Origin: JBCAXA01 sp038749025
Lineage (GTDB): Bacteria; Pseudomonadota; Gammaproteobacteria; Steroidobacterales; Woeseiaceae
DNA length: 64,000 nt
Reading direction: 5' to 3'
NCBI GenBank assembly: GCA_038749025.1
Contig: JBCDIL010000015.1
Span: 25,492 to 89,491, forward strand
In this document: one piece after another, positions 1 through 9,197 of the stretch
Layout: every line of letters begins with the position of its first letter
How positions within the stretch are numbered: position 1 is the first letter of the stretch
Program-made: the position numbers and the translations under genes
The notes under the pieces: generated by a model
Seen by the model: only the letters and a program-made list of their open reading frames with translations
Told to the model about the DNA's origin: nothing
The model's database searches: none

Positions 1-647
1 TGTGCCAGTTCGCGGTCACCGCTGTAGCGTTCGTCAGCAAGAAACTCATTCTCCGGTCCCCAGTAGACGAGGTCCGCTTCCCAGTCATCTTGGCGACCAC
101 CGGCAAAGCCGAACGTCTCAAAGCCCATCGACTCGAGTGCAACGTTACCGGTTAAGACCATCAAATCGGCCCACGACAGCTTACTGCCGTATTTGGCTTT
201 GACCGGCCACAACAAGCGGCGTGCTTTGTCGAGGTTAGTGTTATCGGGCCAGCTATTGAGCGGCTCAAATCGTAGTTGGCCGCCAGCGGCGCCACCGCGA
301 CCATCGGCAACGCGGTACGTACCGGCGCTGTGCCAAGCCATGCGGATGAAGAACGGGCCGTAGTGACCGTAGTCGGCTGGCCACCAGTCCTGCGAGTCGG
401 TCATGACGGCCGCGATGTCCGCTTTTACCGTGTCGAGATCAAGCGTCTCGAACTCGGCAGCGTAGTCGAAATCCGCACCTAGCGGGTTTGATTGGGGGTT
501 GTGTGCGCGCAACGGGCTCAGATCGATTTGATCTGGCCACCAAAACTGATTGGTCTTGGCGCGATCTCCGGCATTGGCAATACCAGCAGCAATCGTCAGT
601 GACGTTGCCAGCACTGCCGCAGCGATCGGCGAAGTAAGTCGAAACAT
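1..647 (-). CDS. katG: Catalase-peroxidase KatG, exported type (5' part, runs off the window)
   Basis: Haem enzyme that destroys hydrogen peroxide by catalase and peroxidase activities. About 215 N-terminal residues are present and the rest lies beyond position 1. The protein opens with a cleavable signal peptide (hydrophobic core, cleavage near IANAGD), so it should act in the periplasm. The KTNQFWWPDQ segment, the distal active-site block RMAWHSAGTYR carrying the catalytic Arg, Trp and His, the DLMVLTGNVALESMGF block and the LVYWGPE segment with the crosslinking Tyr are typical of KatG. The ATG at 647 follows an AGGAG-type ribosome site. A cytoplasmic KatG would lack the signal peptide, so this resembles KatP-type enzymes. 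The family call is secure; the location is inferred from the signal. Confidence 0.93.
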   Translation of the reverse strand, partial: MFRLTSPIAAAVLATSLTIAAGIANAGDRAKTNQFWWPDQIDLSPLRAHNPQSNPLGADFDYAAEFETLDLDTVKADIAAVMTDSQDWWPADYGHYGPFFIRMAWHSAGTYRVADGRGGAAGGQLRFEPLNSWPDNTNLDKARRLLWPVKAKYGSKLSWADLMVLTGNVALESMGFETFGFAGGRQDDWEADLVYWGPENEFLADERYSGDRELA

Positions 648-808
648 GTTCCCTGCTCCTTTTGGCGGTACGTGTCGTGAAGGCACTGGTACTGTACTGC
701 TCAAGTGCTAGCAGGATGATAGAAAGTCTGGATCAGCGTTTTCGGTTTGCTCTATCAACGAAAACACAGCGATGTTGCACCGCAACGCAGTGCTGCGTCG
801 CAGCAAAC

Positions 809-2305
809 CTACGCGTCGATGAAGTCTTCCCAATCAGCCTGCGCCGGCTTTTGGCCGAGCAGGCTGACGATGATTAGCGTCGATACCGAAACGATAACGG
901 CCGGAATAGCGATGTAATCGGTATTCATAGGAAATGATATCCCAAGCACCGAGAGCGGCTCGGCCGCGTCGCGATAGATGGCATTAAGCGCGGTAATGCC
1001 GATAACGGTCAGCATACCGGCCGCGATAGACGCCACGCCGCCGACCCGCGTTACGCGCTTCCAGAAAAACGCTGCCAACAATGCAGGCGCGAGCGACGCA
1101 CCGATCATCGTGTACGAGACGAGCGCCATCTCGAGAATCGTTTGGAATTGACTCATTAATAGGAAAGCGAGTACGCCAATCGCGATGATGCAAGCGCGCT
1201 GCATCCAAACCGTCTGCGTTGGCGTCGCATCACGGAAGAAAAACGCTTGCAGTAAATCGCGAGTCACGTTCGTTGATGTAACCATCAAGAACGTATTCCC
1301 GGTCGAGATAATAATCGCTGCACCGGCAGCCAGCAGAATCGCACCGATGACCGCTGGCAACTGCTCGTAGCCAATGCGCAATATGATTTCTTCCGCCATT
1401 GGCCGATTAATGCTGCCGTCGGCGAGGAAAAAGCGCGGGTCATCGGCATAAATAGCAAACCCGACCAGCGCGATTGCCATCATCAATGCCTCGATAACGA
1501 CGACCCCGATGAACATCCCCATAACGGCACGCCGCGCACTGGCCTCGTTTTCGGCGGACGAGAATTTTTGATAGATACTGCTCTCGCTCATAAGCAGCAG
1601 GAAGGTCGGTAGGATGATACCGACGACCCACAGTGCATCGTGGCCGCCGGTAATCGACAGATGACTCGGTTGCACGGTTTGAATAGTGTCGAATACGGCG
1701 TCGATTCCGCCGTGCGCCGACAAAGCGAACGGTAGCGTCAACAGCATCGCGACGAGCATGATCGAACCGTTAAAGATGTCGATCGATACGATCGAGACCA
1801 TGCCCGCCAAAACGGTGAAGCCAACGATCAGTATCGCCGCGATCAGCATGCCGGTTTCTGGGTCAATCGCGCCCTGACTGAGAATCGCGATGAAGCGGCC
1901 ACCGCCACGGAATTGGTAACCGGCAATCACCATGTAAGCGATGATGATCGTTACGGTACCGAGAATTTTTGCGACCTGGCTGTAACGTTTTTCAAGAAGG
2001 TCGGTCAGCGTGTACTGCGCGATCCGACGCACCCGTGCCGCGATGAGGAAGACAACCAAAATCCCAATCCAGGCGCCGGCGGAGAACCAGAGTTCGGACA
2101 CACCGGTTCGGAAAGTTAAGCCGGCCGTCCCGAACAGGCTGCCGGAACCGATCCACGTACAGACCAACGTCGCGACCAACATGTACACCGGCACATTGCG
2201 GCCGGCAACCATAAAGTCTTCCGCGGTATCGACTTGGCGACTCTTATAGACGCTGATACCGACTAGCAGCAGCACATAAGTGGCAACGATAGCGATGTAG
2301 ATCAC
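809..2305 (-). CDS. Sodium:solute symporter (SSS family)
   Basis: Inner-membrane secondary transporter of 498 residues with about 13 hydrophobic segments. The N-terminus (YVLLLVGISVYKSRQ, then the DFMVAGRNVP loop) and the GSGSLFGTAG segment in the second helix are SSS-family hallmarks. A unicoupled symporter of this kind would bring in an organic solute with Na+. The substrate cannot be read from sequence; the family includes proline, pantothenate, sugar and carboxylate carriers. It lies downstream of katG on the same strand, 161 bp away, and follows a small unknown gene by 99 bp, so it is probably its own unit. Length is normal for the family. Confidence 0.88.
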   Translation of the reverse strand: MIYIAIVATYVLLLVGISVYKSRQVDTAEDFMVAGRNVPVYMLVATLVCTWIGSGSLFGTAGLTFRTGVSELWFSAGAWIGILVVFLIAARVRRIAQYTLTDLLEKRYSQVAKILGTVTIIIAYMVIAGYQFRGGGRFIAILSQGAIDPETGMLIAAILIVGFTVLAGMVSIVSIDIFNGSIMLVAMLLTLPFALSAHGGIDAVFDTIQTVQPSHLSITGGHDALWVVGIILPTFLLLMSESSIYQKFSSAENEASARRAVMGMFIGVVVIEALMMAIALVGFAIYADDPRFFLADGSINRPMAEEIILRIGYEQLPAVIGAILLAAGAAIIISTGNTFLMVTSTNVTRDLLQAFFFRDATPTQTVWMQRACIIAIGVLAFLLMSQFQTILEMALVSYTMIGASLAPALLAAFFWKRVTRVGGVASIAAGMLTVIGITALNAIYRDAAEPLSVLGISFPMNTDYIAIPAVIVSVSTLIIVSLLGQKPAQADWEDFIDA

Positions 2306-2404
2306 GAGGCGTACGTCTTCTTGTTATGGTTTGTCGACGAGGCCGGCGACCGGACGCCAGACCATCGGGCAACTTTACCATGAAGCGCCGCTATCGGCCG
2401 GCGC

Positions 2405-2815
2405 TCACTGCCGAGGCACTGGGAGGTTCATCTCGGCAAGGTTCGAGTAGCGCCGTTTAAGCTTCCAAAGCTCAATATGCTCGCAACCCTGCTCGGCAAT
2501 AGCCGCATCGACGGAAGCAATGGCGGCGGTGACACGCGCCTCTAGCTTGGCTTCTATAGCGGCGGCGTCAAGCTCGGGGTTGTCGCTGGTGAGCATCTCC
2601 ACAGCGCGGCCGCGAGCATACGTGAAGTTGCGCTTAAACTTTTCATGCGGCGCGTCTTGCTCTGCGCCACAACGCGCGACCGCAGTTGATGAAACTACGA
2701 ATTGCTCGTGTATGTGGTCAGGCTTCATGCGGTAAGCGTTACGCTTGGCTGCGTACATCTCCATACCGATGTAGCCACCGAACACGACAACGAATATCAC
2801 TGGTCCGAATTTCAT
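2405..2815 (-). CDS. Small membrane-anchored protein of unknown function
   Basis: A 136-residue protein not recognised as a named family. The first 20 residues (KFGPVIFVVVFGGYIG) form one hydrophobic segment, an anchor or signal, followed by a charged, mostly helical stretch rich in Ala, Glu and Lys. Two cysteines (around residues 49 and 111) could form a disulfide if the domain is periplasmic. It lies 58 bp downstream of the TSUP permease on the same strand and could be read with it. Function unknown. It is called real because of the clear N-terminal segment and the lack of a better frame. Confidence 0.6.
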   Translation of the reverse strand: MKFGPVIFVVVFGGYIGMEMYAAKRNAYRMKPDHIHEQFVVSSTAVARCGAEQDAPHEKFKRNFTYARGRAVEMLTSDNPELDAAAIEAKLEARVTAAIASVDAAIAEQGCEHIELWKLKRRYSNLAEMNLPVPRQ

Positions 2816-2873
2816 ATCGCAAGCCTCGTATCAGCGCCGTCGTGGGAGTCCGACACCGCGTAGTTTGCCAAAA

Positions 2874-3593
2874 CTAGTTCGGTAAAGTGACGGCGAGATA
2901 CAGAAAGTTGAGGCTCATCGCGATAGTCATAGCATCGACAATGCTGCGATGAGTCTGGTCATCAAGGCGCTTCAGCACCGCTCGGCCAAACCAATTGCCC
3001 GGTATCGTCGCAATTCCGAGGGCGACACCTAGTGTTAGTAACTCAGCGTTCATTAGATCGGTTGCACCGAATACCGCTAGCTTTAAGCCATTCATAACCA
3101 GCGTGATAAAGGCCATGGTCCCGACGAACGCCAGCCGGCCAAGTCCTGTTCCGAGTAAAAATGGTGTTAGGAAAAACCCTGGCCCAATCACATTGCCGGC
3201 GAGCAACCCCCACACAGAACTCGCACCCGCTAGCAATTTGGGGCCGGTACGAAATTGCTGGCGAGCCGCCCATCGCCGGATCGGCAACGAGATGAGCAGG
3301 AACAGCGCGAAAACACTAGCGACCGCCCGCGGCGCCAAATAGCCGAAGATGACAGCACCGATAACGATCATCGGCACACCAAACAACAAGACCTGCCGTA
3401 CTACCGGCCAGTCTGTATCGCGGATGTACAGTAGGGATCGGCTGGCGTGGCTAAGAATAAGTGCGGCGGTAATCGTCGGCACAGCGGCTTTGATGCCGAT
3501 GACGTGGGCGAGAATAGCGGCCAAAAGGACGCCACCGGCGAGGCCGGTTGCGCCGTGCACAATACCGGTTGCAAACGCCGCGAGCGCAAGCAA
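2874..3593 (-). CDS. Sulfite exporter TauE/SafE (TSUP) family permease
   Basis: Integral membrane protein of 239 residues with seven to eight hydrophobic helices. The opening motif ATGIVHGATGLAGG and its counterpart later in the chain (LAGNVIGPGFFLTPFLLGTG) give the internal two-fold repeat and glycine-rich loops seen in TSUP permeases, which move sulfur-containing anions or organic acids. No ATG is available near the expected N-terminus. The called start is TTG at 3593, but the frame stays open upstream past the stop of the preceding gene, so a few more residues are possible. It follows the BamA-like gene by 59 bp on the same strand and may be co-transcribed. The substrate is unknown. Confidence 0.82.
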   Translation of the reverse strand: MLALAAFATGIVHGATGLAGGVLLAAILAHVIGIKAAVPTITAALILSHASRSLLYIRDTDWPVVRQVLLFGVPMIVIGAVIFGYLAPRAVASVFALFLLISLPIRRWAARQQFRTGPKLLAGASSVWGLLAGNVIGPGFFLTPFLLGTGLGRLAFVGTMAFITLVMNGLKLAVFGATDLMNAELLTLGVALGIATIPGNWFGRAVLKRLDDQTHRSIVDAMTIAMSLNFLYLAVTLPN

Positions 3594-3652
3594 CCCAAGG
3601 GTCGTGGCCGGCAGCTCAACAAGCAGCTTGCAGACTCGATTGATGGCGCGCG

Positions 3653-5293
3653 TTAGAAGCCACGCTTACCTTGGATCGATACCTGAATCGAGCTATCAAC
3701 GTTATCGTCGCGCCGCACCGGTGCAGCAATGTCGATATGCAACATCCGGTTACTGGCCGCGCGCGTGCTCATGAGCCGTAGGCCAAGACCAACGTTGGCG
3801 AGCACACCGTCGTCACTGGCTCCCGTGATGTCATCGCCCCAGACACGGCCGACATCCACAAAGGCGGCTGCGCCGACACGAAACAATTGGAACGGGTACC
3901 AGTCTGTAATAAAGCGCTTTTCGGCGGTCAGAATCGCGCGTGCATCACCGTTGGCAAAAGCGCGGTCGTAACCGCGAAGGCCGGTTAAGCCGCCGAGTTG
4001 CACCGGCGCATCCAAATCGGCTTCGTGCGCAATCGTCGACTCAAGTCCAACATACCAAGACCGGTGATCAGAAATTCGCCGGACGTAGCCGGCTGTCGCA
4101 GAAAATCGTCCATTTCGAAGGTCACCGCCTTCCACGCGGCCCTGGGCCCGACCGCGGACCGATAGCACCGCTTGCGTCGGGTCACCGGAACTCGCGGCAG
4201 CGTTAAGGTCGAAAATCGCGCCATCGCGGTCCGACCCTGTTGTGTTACCGAACCAACCGAGCTCGGCTGAGAACAAGCGCCCAACGAAGACATCCTCCGT
4301 AATCGCGATTCGCGTGAAATTCGTCGCGGTCACGAAGCGATCTTCGATCGCTTCATAACGGATGAACGGGTAGCGAATCTCTCGATCAGCGGGTTGCACA
4401 ACCAAGCGGTTAGGCTCAAAAACCGGCTCGAATTGGTTGTCGTCAATGGCGATCCCTACGGTCCATCGTCGCGCCCACCCGTCGACTAGCCCGCGTGACC
4501 AGCCGAAGAAGGCGCGAGCGTTGGTTTGGTCGCGGCGATACTCCGCAACCTCATCACCGAAGCTAAACAGCGGCTCTTCCTGTTCGAGCCTGGTTGCGTC
4601 AAGACCAGCGCTCCAACGACTCTCGAGCGAATAAAACGGACGAAACAAGCGAAACCTGGCTGAATCGCCATCATCGCTATCGCGAAAGCCGAGCTCGAAT
4701 CGCCACCAACTGCCGCGAAAATTCTCGTTCCCGTAGGTGAGCAATTTGGATTCACGGTCACCGTCATCAGCGATACTGGCAGCCAACTCGGCCCCGGTGC
4801 CGAAGAGATTGCTTTCTTGGACACCGAGCAAATACTCCGACTGTCCACCTTGCTGGCTGAAACCCAACTGTGGAAACAGTGTCCAGTTGTCGCGTGTGGT
4901 AACGACAAGGTCGACGAATCCCTCGCCGGCGGGTAGCGCCGCGATACTGACGTCGTACAGATAGCTGTTGCGTCGGAGCACACGCTCAGTCTCTTCGACC
5001 GCCTGCGCCGATACCGGCTCGCCCTCTTTGAAGAGCAGCTGTGCTGCAATCACTTTTTCGAGGGTCGTAACGTGGACGCGGTTTGCCGCGCGATAAAACC
5101 AACGGCTCTGTTTCGCGTTACTGGTATTGAAAATGGGTTGTCGGATGATGTCGATCCGACGAATCTTGACGCCGTCCGCTTCCAGTTTTTCGAACAAACT
5201 CAGCTCATGCTTCGTCTCTTCAGCGTTGGTGACGCTGCAGGCGAATAGCAGTGCGAGGGCCGCGATCAAGCGTGGGAACGGAGCGTGTCGCAA
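3653..5293 (-). CDS. BamA/TamA-like outer-membrane protein with one POTRA domain
   Basis: About 546 residues from a TTG at 5293 chosen because a signal peptide (PFPRLIAALALLFAC, cleavage near VTNAEE) begins just after it. An in-frame GTG at 5449 would add 52 residues with no signal character. After the signal comes one POTRA-like region (KIRRIDIIRQPIFN to YDVSI), then a beta-rich barrel with alternating aromatic strands, the GLRGYDRAF loop (the conserved surface-antigen region) and a terminal Phe. This is the Omp85 architecture of assembly factors and related porins. It is much shorter than BamA, which has five POTRA domains, so it is an accessory family member, not the essential BamA. Its client is unknown. 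Confidence 0.8.
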   Translation of the reverse strand: MRHAPFPRLIAALALLFACSVTNAEETKHELSLFEKLEADGVKIRRIDIIRQPIFNTSNAKQSRWFYRAANRVHVTTLEKVIAAQLLFKEGEPVSAQAVEETERVLRRNSYLYDVSIAALPAGEGFVDLVVTTRDNWTLFPQLGFSQQGGQSEYLLGVQESNLFGTGAELAASIADDGDRESKLLTYGNENFRGSWWRFELGFRDSDDGDSARFRLFRPFYSLESRWSAGLDATRLEQEEPLFSFGDEVAEYRRDQTNARAFFGWSRGLVDGWARRWTVGIAIDDNQFEPVFEPNRLVVQPADREIRYPFIRYEAIEDRFVTATNFTRIAITEDVFVGRLFSAELGWFGNTTGSDRDGAIFDLNAAASSGDPTQAVLSVRGRAQGRVEGGDLRNGRFSATAGYVRRISDHRSWYVGLESTIAHEADLDAPVQLGGLTGLRGYDRAFANGDARAILTAEKRFITDWYPFQLFRVGAAAFVDVGRVWGDDITGASDDGVLANVGLGLRLMSTRAASNRMLHIDIAAPVRRDDNVDSSIQVSIQGKRGF

Positions 5294-5490
5294 AGCAAGT
5301 GACTCAATCCTTGACCGTCGAGAGAGTCGCCAATCGCCGCCGCCACCGCAAGGGGGAAATCCACAAAAAAGCGCTTGCCGACGCGCGGTGACGGTTTTAC
5401 TGGGTTCCCGACCCGAAAAGCCGTCCATAAGCGGCATTTTGTGACACACGAGACGGTCTCGGGTCTCAAGAGCGTCGATACTCTGTCGAT

Positions 5491-8400
5491 ATGGTGAAGG
5501 TCATGAGGACCGGCGACAGCGTGCGCACAATCCCGATGCGAGCAACACGTTCATACCTGCGCAGACCCCCTGCAAATCGGCCTCGGCGCATCCGGTGGCT
5601 CGCGGCGGCTCTCGCCTGGCTTCTGCTGAGCCATACCGCCACTGCGCTTGACGCAACCGTGCGAACCTCGCAATTGGTCCATCAATACTGGGGTCACGCT
5701 GACGGTTTGCCAGCCGGCGCTCTCTGGGTGGTACACCATGCGGCCGACGGATTCTTGTGGATCGGCGCCGAAGGCGGTCTTGTGCGTTTCGATGGCGTTA
5801 ACTTCAAGCAGTACAGCAGCGCAAGTCACCCCGCACTGGCCGTCAACGACATTCGCAGTATTGCTGAAACGGCGGATGGCACGCTGTGGCTTGCCACCTA
5901 TGGCGGCGGCGTCGTCCGCGTGGAAGGATCGACGCTAAGCCGTTTCGATTCACGCCACGGTCTAAACGATAATGTTGTCTACTCGGTGCTCGCTGCGTCG
6001 GATGGCACGGTTTGGGCGGGAACGGCGCGTGGGTTATGTCGCCTGCATCAGGGTGAACCGTTTCGGTTTGAGTGTTGGTCCGACGCCGAAGGACTCGCAC
6101 CGGGTCGGGTCGGCCGCCTCGCCGAAGACGACGACGGCCTTATCTGGGTAACTAACATGGCGGCGGGCGTCAGCTCGTTTGATGGCACGCGGTTTCGGCT
6201 GTATTCCGCGGCCGACGGTATGTCGAGCCAAACCGTTTTCAACATTTTCAACGATCCGGAACTTGGCATCATCTTTGGGACCTACGCAGGCCAATTCCAT
6301 CGTGCAGTCAATGGGAAACTCGAGGTGCTTGATACCGGTGAGCTTCCGGCAGGTCTTGTGCCACTCAGCATGAAGCGTGACGGCGATGGAAATCTCTGGG
6401 CTGGCATGAACGCAGACGCAGGTATTTGGCAGCTGCGTCCCAATGTACGGCGGCTCGACGATCCAAGCGACGGAGTTGCGTACGTGTTCGACATGGACAC
6501 CGACGACGAAGGCGCGCTGTGGGTAACCACAACGGACGGTTTGCATCGCTACCACTCCGCGCCGTTTGTTCCTTGGGGTAAAACCGAGGGACTCGCCGAC
6601 GGTACGTTTATTGTCGCTGCAGCGCCGGACGGCGGCGTCTGGGCGGGTACCGAGGGTTCGGGACTGTTTCGACTACACGCTGACGGCGATATTCGCCAGT
6701 TCACTGAGGCAGACGGTTTGCCGTCCGGAACGGTCTTGTCGTTGCTAGTCGACCCGGACGGAGCCGTCTGGATCGGTACCTTCGACAGTGGCTTGTACAT
6801 ACTTCGCAATGGGCGGATCAACAAAGTTCTCGATCGCAAAAGCGGCCTTCCAGCCAATCTGGTTGCATCGTTGATCCGTGACCGCAATGGTGCGTTGTGG
6901 GCCGGTACGGCCGGTGGGTTGGCTCGGGTCGTCGATGGCGAGGTCACCGACATTCTTACCTCAGCGGACGGCCTCGCCGTTGAGTTAACGCGCCACTTAA
7001 ATATCGACAAAAACGGTCATCTATTGGCGTCATCGGACAGCGGCCTTAGCCGAGTCTCCATCGATACAAAAACAGTCACCGACACGGTGTCGCGCTCGGA
7101 GGGTCTTGCCAGTCCGATCGTAGCGGCGACCTACACCGATGCCGATGGAATCGTTTGGATTGGTTCACGCGGTACGGGACTGGCTCGTTTGGACGGAAAC
7201 TCGCTGTTCCAATTTGACGAATCGCACGCCCTCGGCATCGAATCGGTGATGACCATCGTCGAAGATAGCGACGGCTATTTGTGGTTAGCCGGCCGCCGAG
7301 GTGTTGCTCGTGTATCGCGCGATCAGTTAAATGCTGTGGCGCTTGGCCAAGCAACGCAGGTAAGTTCGCGTACTTACGCAGAAGACGACGGCCTGCGAAC
7401 AACGATCGTACCGGGTGGCTACCAACAGGCAGCGACACGCTCCGTCGACGGTCGCGTGTGGTTTGCGACAACTAAAGGGTTAGTGGTCGTCAATCCCACC
7501 AGCTTGCCCGCACAGGGTGTGCCGCTCGAACCGCAGATCGATGCGCTGCGTATCGATGGCGAAGCGGTACCGTTGGCGACGCCGATCCGTGTGCCGGCGG
7601 GTGCATCAGCGATTGAGATCGACTACACCGTCCCGCGAATCAACGAGGGTAACGAGCTAGAGTTTCGTTATCGCCTACAAGCGGATGGCGAGCGCTGGCA
7701 GGCGGCAGCCACGCGGCGAACAGCCTTTTTCAACTCTCTGGCACCGAGGCATAACGTATTCGAGGTTGCCGTCGTCCGCCGTGGCGAGTCGTTTGAAGCC
7801 GGCACGGCAGCGCTCACTTCCTTAGCGCTGTACGCAGAACCACGCTGGTACGAGACCTACTTCGCGCAAGTTTGCTTCTTGCTTGCTTTCGCGCTGTTAG
7901 CGGCAGTGGCCTACCGGTTTGCACTCGCTGGCTATAAGCGTCGCGAAACAAACCTGGAAAAATTAGTGGACGAACGGACTCGCGCGCTGGTCGAGGCACT
8001 CTCGGAGGTTCGGCGCATGTCGCAGACCGACGCATTGACCGGTGTCGCCAACCGCCGTCATTTTGAGGAGCGTTTGCGCGAGGAATGGGCACGCGCCGTC
8101 GGTGAGGAAATTCCGATTAGCGTCATGATGATCGATATCGATTACTTCAAACAGTTTAACGACGTGGCGGGACACCAAGCTGGCGACCAGTGCTTACGCG
8201 ACGTTGCCAGCGCGTTATCGGCCAGCCTCAGAGATCAGGATTTCGTCGCTCGCTATGGTGGCGAGGAGTTCGCCGTCTTGCTGACGGACTCGGATGCGCA
8301 CAGCATGGCGTTGATCGGTGCTCGGCTACAGGAGAGTGTCGGCGCACTAGGAATCCCACACCCAGGAAGACCCCCCGGTAACGTCGTTACCGTCAGCGCT

Positions 8401-8538
8401 GGCTTTGCAACAGCGAAACCCGGGGTGATCGAAACCTCGGAAGAGCTCATTCGACGAGCTGATGATGCGCTCTATACCGCCAAAGAGCGGGGCCGCGATT
8501 GTCTTGTTCTGCATGGCGAACGAGCGGCAAACGGATAA
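5491..8538 (+). CDS. Membrane two-propeller (Reg_prop/Y_Y_Y) sensor diguanylate cyclase
   Basis: A 1015-residue sensor predicted to make cyclic di-GMP from GTP. A signal anchor near residues 35-52 is followed by about 14 propeller blades (repeats of the type LWIGAEGGL or VWAGTEGSGL), enough for two seven-bladed propellers. A Y_Y_Y domain (LEFRYRLQADGERW) leads into a transmembrane helix (about residues 790-812), then a short coiled linker. The C-terminal GGDEF domain has an intact GGEEF signature at about residue 923 and an RDQD inhibitory I-site at 914-917. It is therefore likely active and product-inhibited. The periplasmic part resembles that of hybrid two-component systems that sense polysaccharide fragments; the ligand is unknown. 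It is divergent from the BamA-like gene. Confidence 0.92.
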   Translation: MVKVMRTGDSVRTIPMRATRSYLRRPPANRPRRIRWLAAALAWLLLSHTATALDATVRTSQLVHQYWGHADGLPAGALWVVHHAADGFLWIGAEGGLVRFDGVNFKQYSSASHPALAVNDIRSIAETADGTLWLATYGGGVVRVEGSTLSRFDSRHGLNDNVVYSVLAASDGTVWAGTARGLCRLHQGEPFRFECWSDAEGLAPGRVGRLAEDDDGLIWVTNMAAGVSSFDGTRFRLYSAADGMSSQTVFNIFNDPELGIIFGTYAGQFHRAVNGKLEVLDTGELPAGLVPLSMKRDGDGNLWAGMNADAGIWQLRPNVRRLDDPSDGVAYVFDMDTDDEGALWVTTTDGLHRYHSAPFVPWGKTEGLADGTFIVAAAPDGGVWAGTEGSGLFRLHADGDIRQFTEADGLPSGTVLSLLVDPDGAVWIGTFDSGLYILRNGRINKVLDRKSGLPANLVASLIRDRNGALWAGTAGGLARVVDGEVTDILTSADGLAVELTRHLNIDKNGHLLASSDSGLSRVSIDTKTVTDTVSRSEGLASPIVAATYTDADGIVWIGSRGTGLARLDGNSLFQFDESHALGIESVMTIVEDSDGYLWLAGRRGVARVSRDQLNAVALGQATQVSSRTYAEDDGLRTTIVPGGYQQAATRSVDGRVWFATTKGLVVVNPTSLPAQGVPLEPQIDALRIDGEAVPLATPIRVPAGASAIEIDYTVPRINEGNELEFRYRLQADGERWQAAATRRTAFFNSLAPRHNVFEVAVVRRGESFEAGTAALTSLALYAEPRWYETYFAQVCFLLAFALLAAVAYRFALAGYKRRETNLEKLVDERTRALVEALSEVRRMSQTDALTGVANRRHFEERLREEWARAVGEEIPISVMMIDIDYFKQFNDVAGHQAGDQCLRDVASALSASLRDQDFVARYGGEEFAVLLTDSDAHSMALIGARLQESVGALGIPHPGRPPGNVVTVSAGFATAKPGVIETSEELIRRADDALYTAKERGRDCLVLHGERAANG

Positions 8539-9197
8539 TTCTCGCCACTTTCCTGCCGTTCAGTTAACCCCGGCCATCACTGGCCCGATTGCGGTGCTAC
8601 TGATGTGGGAGCCGCGTCTCGGCGCAATAGAGCCACAAATTGCATCGACGATGTACCTATCAAGCCGGGTCGAATGCGACGAGTCTGCCGGCGAGCGGCC
8701 TTGGCCCCCACCTCTCCGTTCACGGTCGGCGCTAAACGTCGATACGATCTTCAAGATCGGTAATGTTCAGCGTCGTTGCAGATATATCGGTAGCAACAAA
8801 TGCGACGCCATCGGATGGTGTGCCGATTGGCTCTACGTCGCTTGCTAGAGGGTCTCAGCGGAAGCGGCGCTCGATACCAGCGCAAGACCAGCGAGAACGA
8901 ATAGAAAAAGCTGGCGCAGCGCGACAACCTCCTAACCGACGCTGGCCTCGCGATTAGGGTCGGTGTGCGTGCAAACCGCGTAACAACGGCAAAGCCAAAC
9001 TCGCACCACAGTTGACCGACTGATCACACTATCGAAACGTCGTTTGTTAGTGTTGTGGTGACGCCTCAATAGGCGATACCGCGCAACGATTGCGGGCACT
9101 AACAATTAACCGTCCGCAACAACAACGTGGGTGAGACAATCATTTCAGTCCATGCAACGAAAGCTAGATTCATTTTCGCAGGAGTCAATCGGTCGAC
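8539..9197. other. Long intergenic region holding a decayed small gene
   Basis: About 660 bases between the GGDEF sensor and the lipoprotein gene without an intact gene on either strand. The minus strand holds the small frameshifted secreted-protein remnant listed separately at 8732-8919. The stretch 8947-9197 is AT-richer and probably carries the promoter of the lipoprotein gene, with an AGGAG at 9180-9184, rather far (13 bases) from its ATG. I see no RNA gene or convincing terminator here. Confidence 0.5.
8732..8919 (-). pseudogene. Frameshifted remnant of a small secreted protein
   Basis: A perfect AGGAGG (8928-8933 read on the minus strand) sits eight bases before a CTG at 8917-8919, which opens a frame encoding a textbook signal peptide (hydrophobic core LFLFVLAGLALV, cleavage after SSAASA). 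It stops almost at once at ETL-stop. A one-base shift there continues as DPLASDVEPIGTPSDGVAFV and ends ITDLEDRIDV-stop at 8732. Together the two pieces give a protein of about 62 residues: signal peptide plus a short acidic mature part. The ATG-to-CTG change and the frameshift suggest decay; a sequencing error in the shift is possible. Family not recognised. Confidence 0.4.

Noticed and set aside
4486..5049. Long minus-strand open frame inside the BamA-like gene
   Set aside because: Another frame of the same strand; serine/arginine-rich, no family, and the BamA-like frame explains the region.
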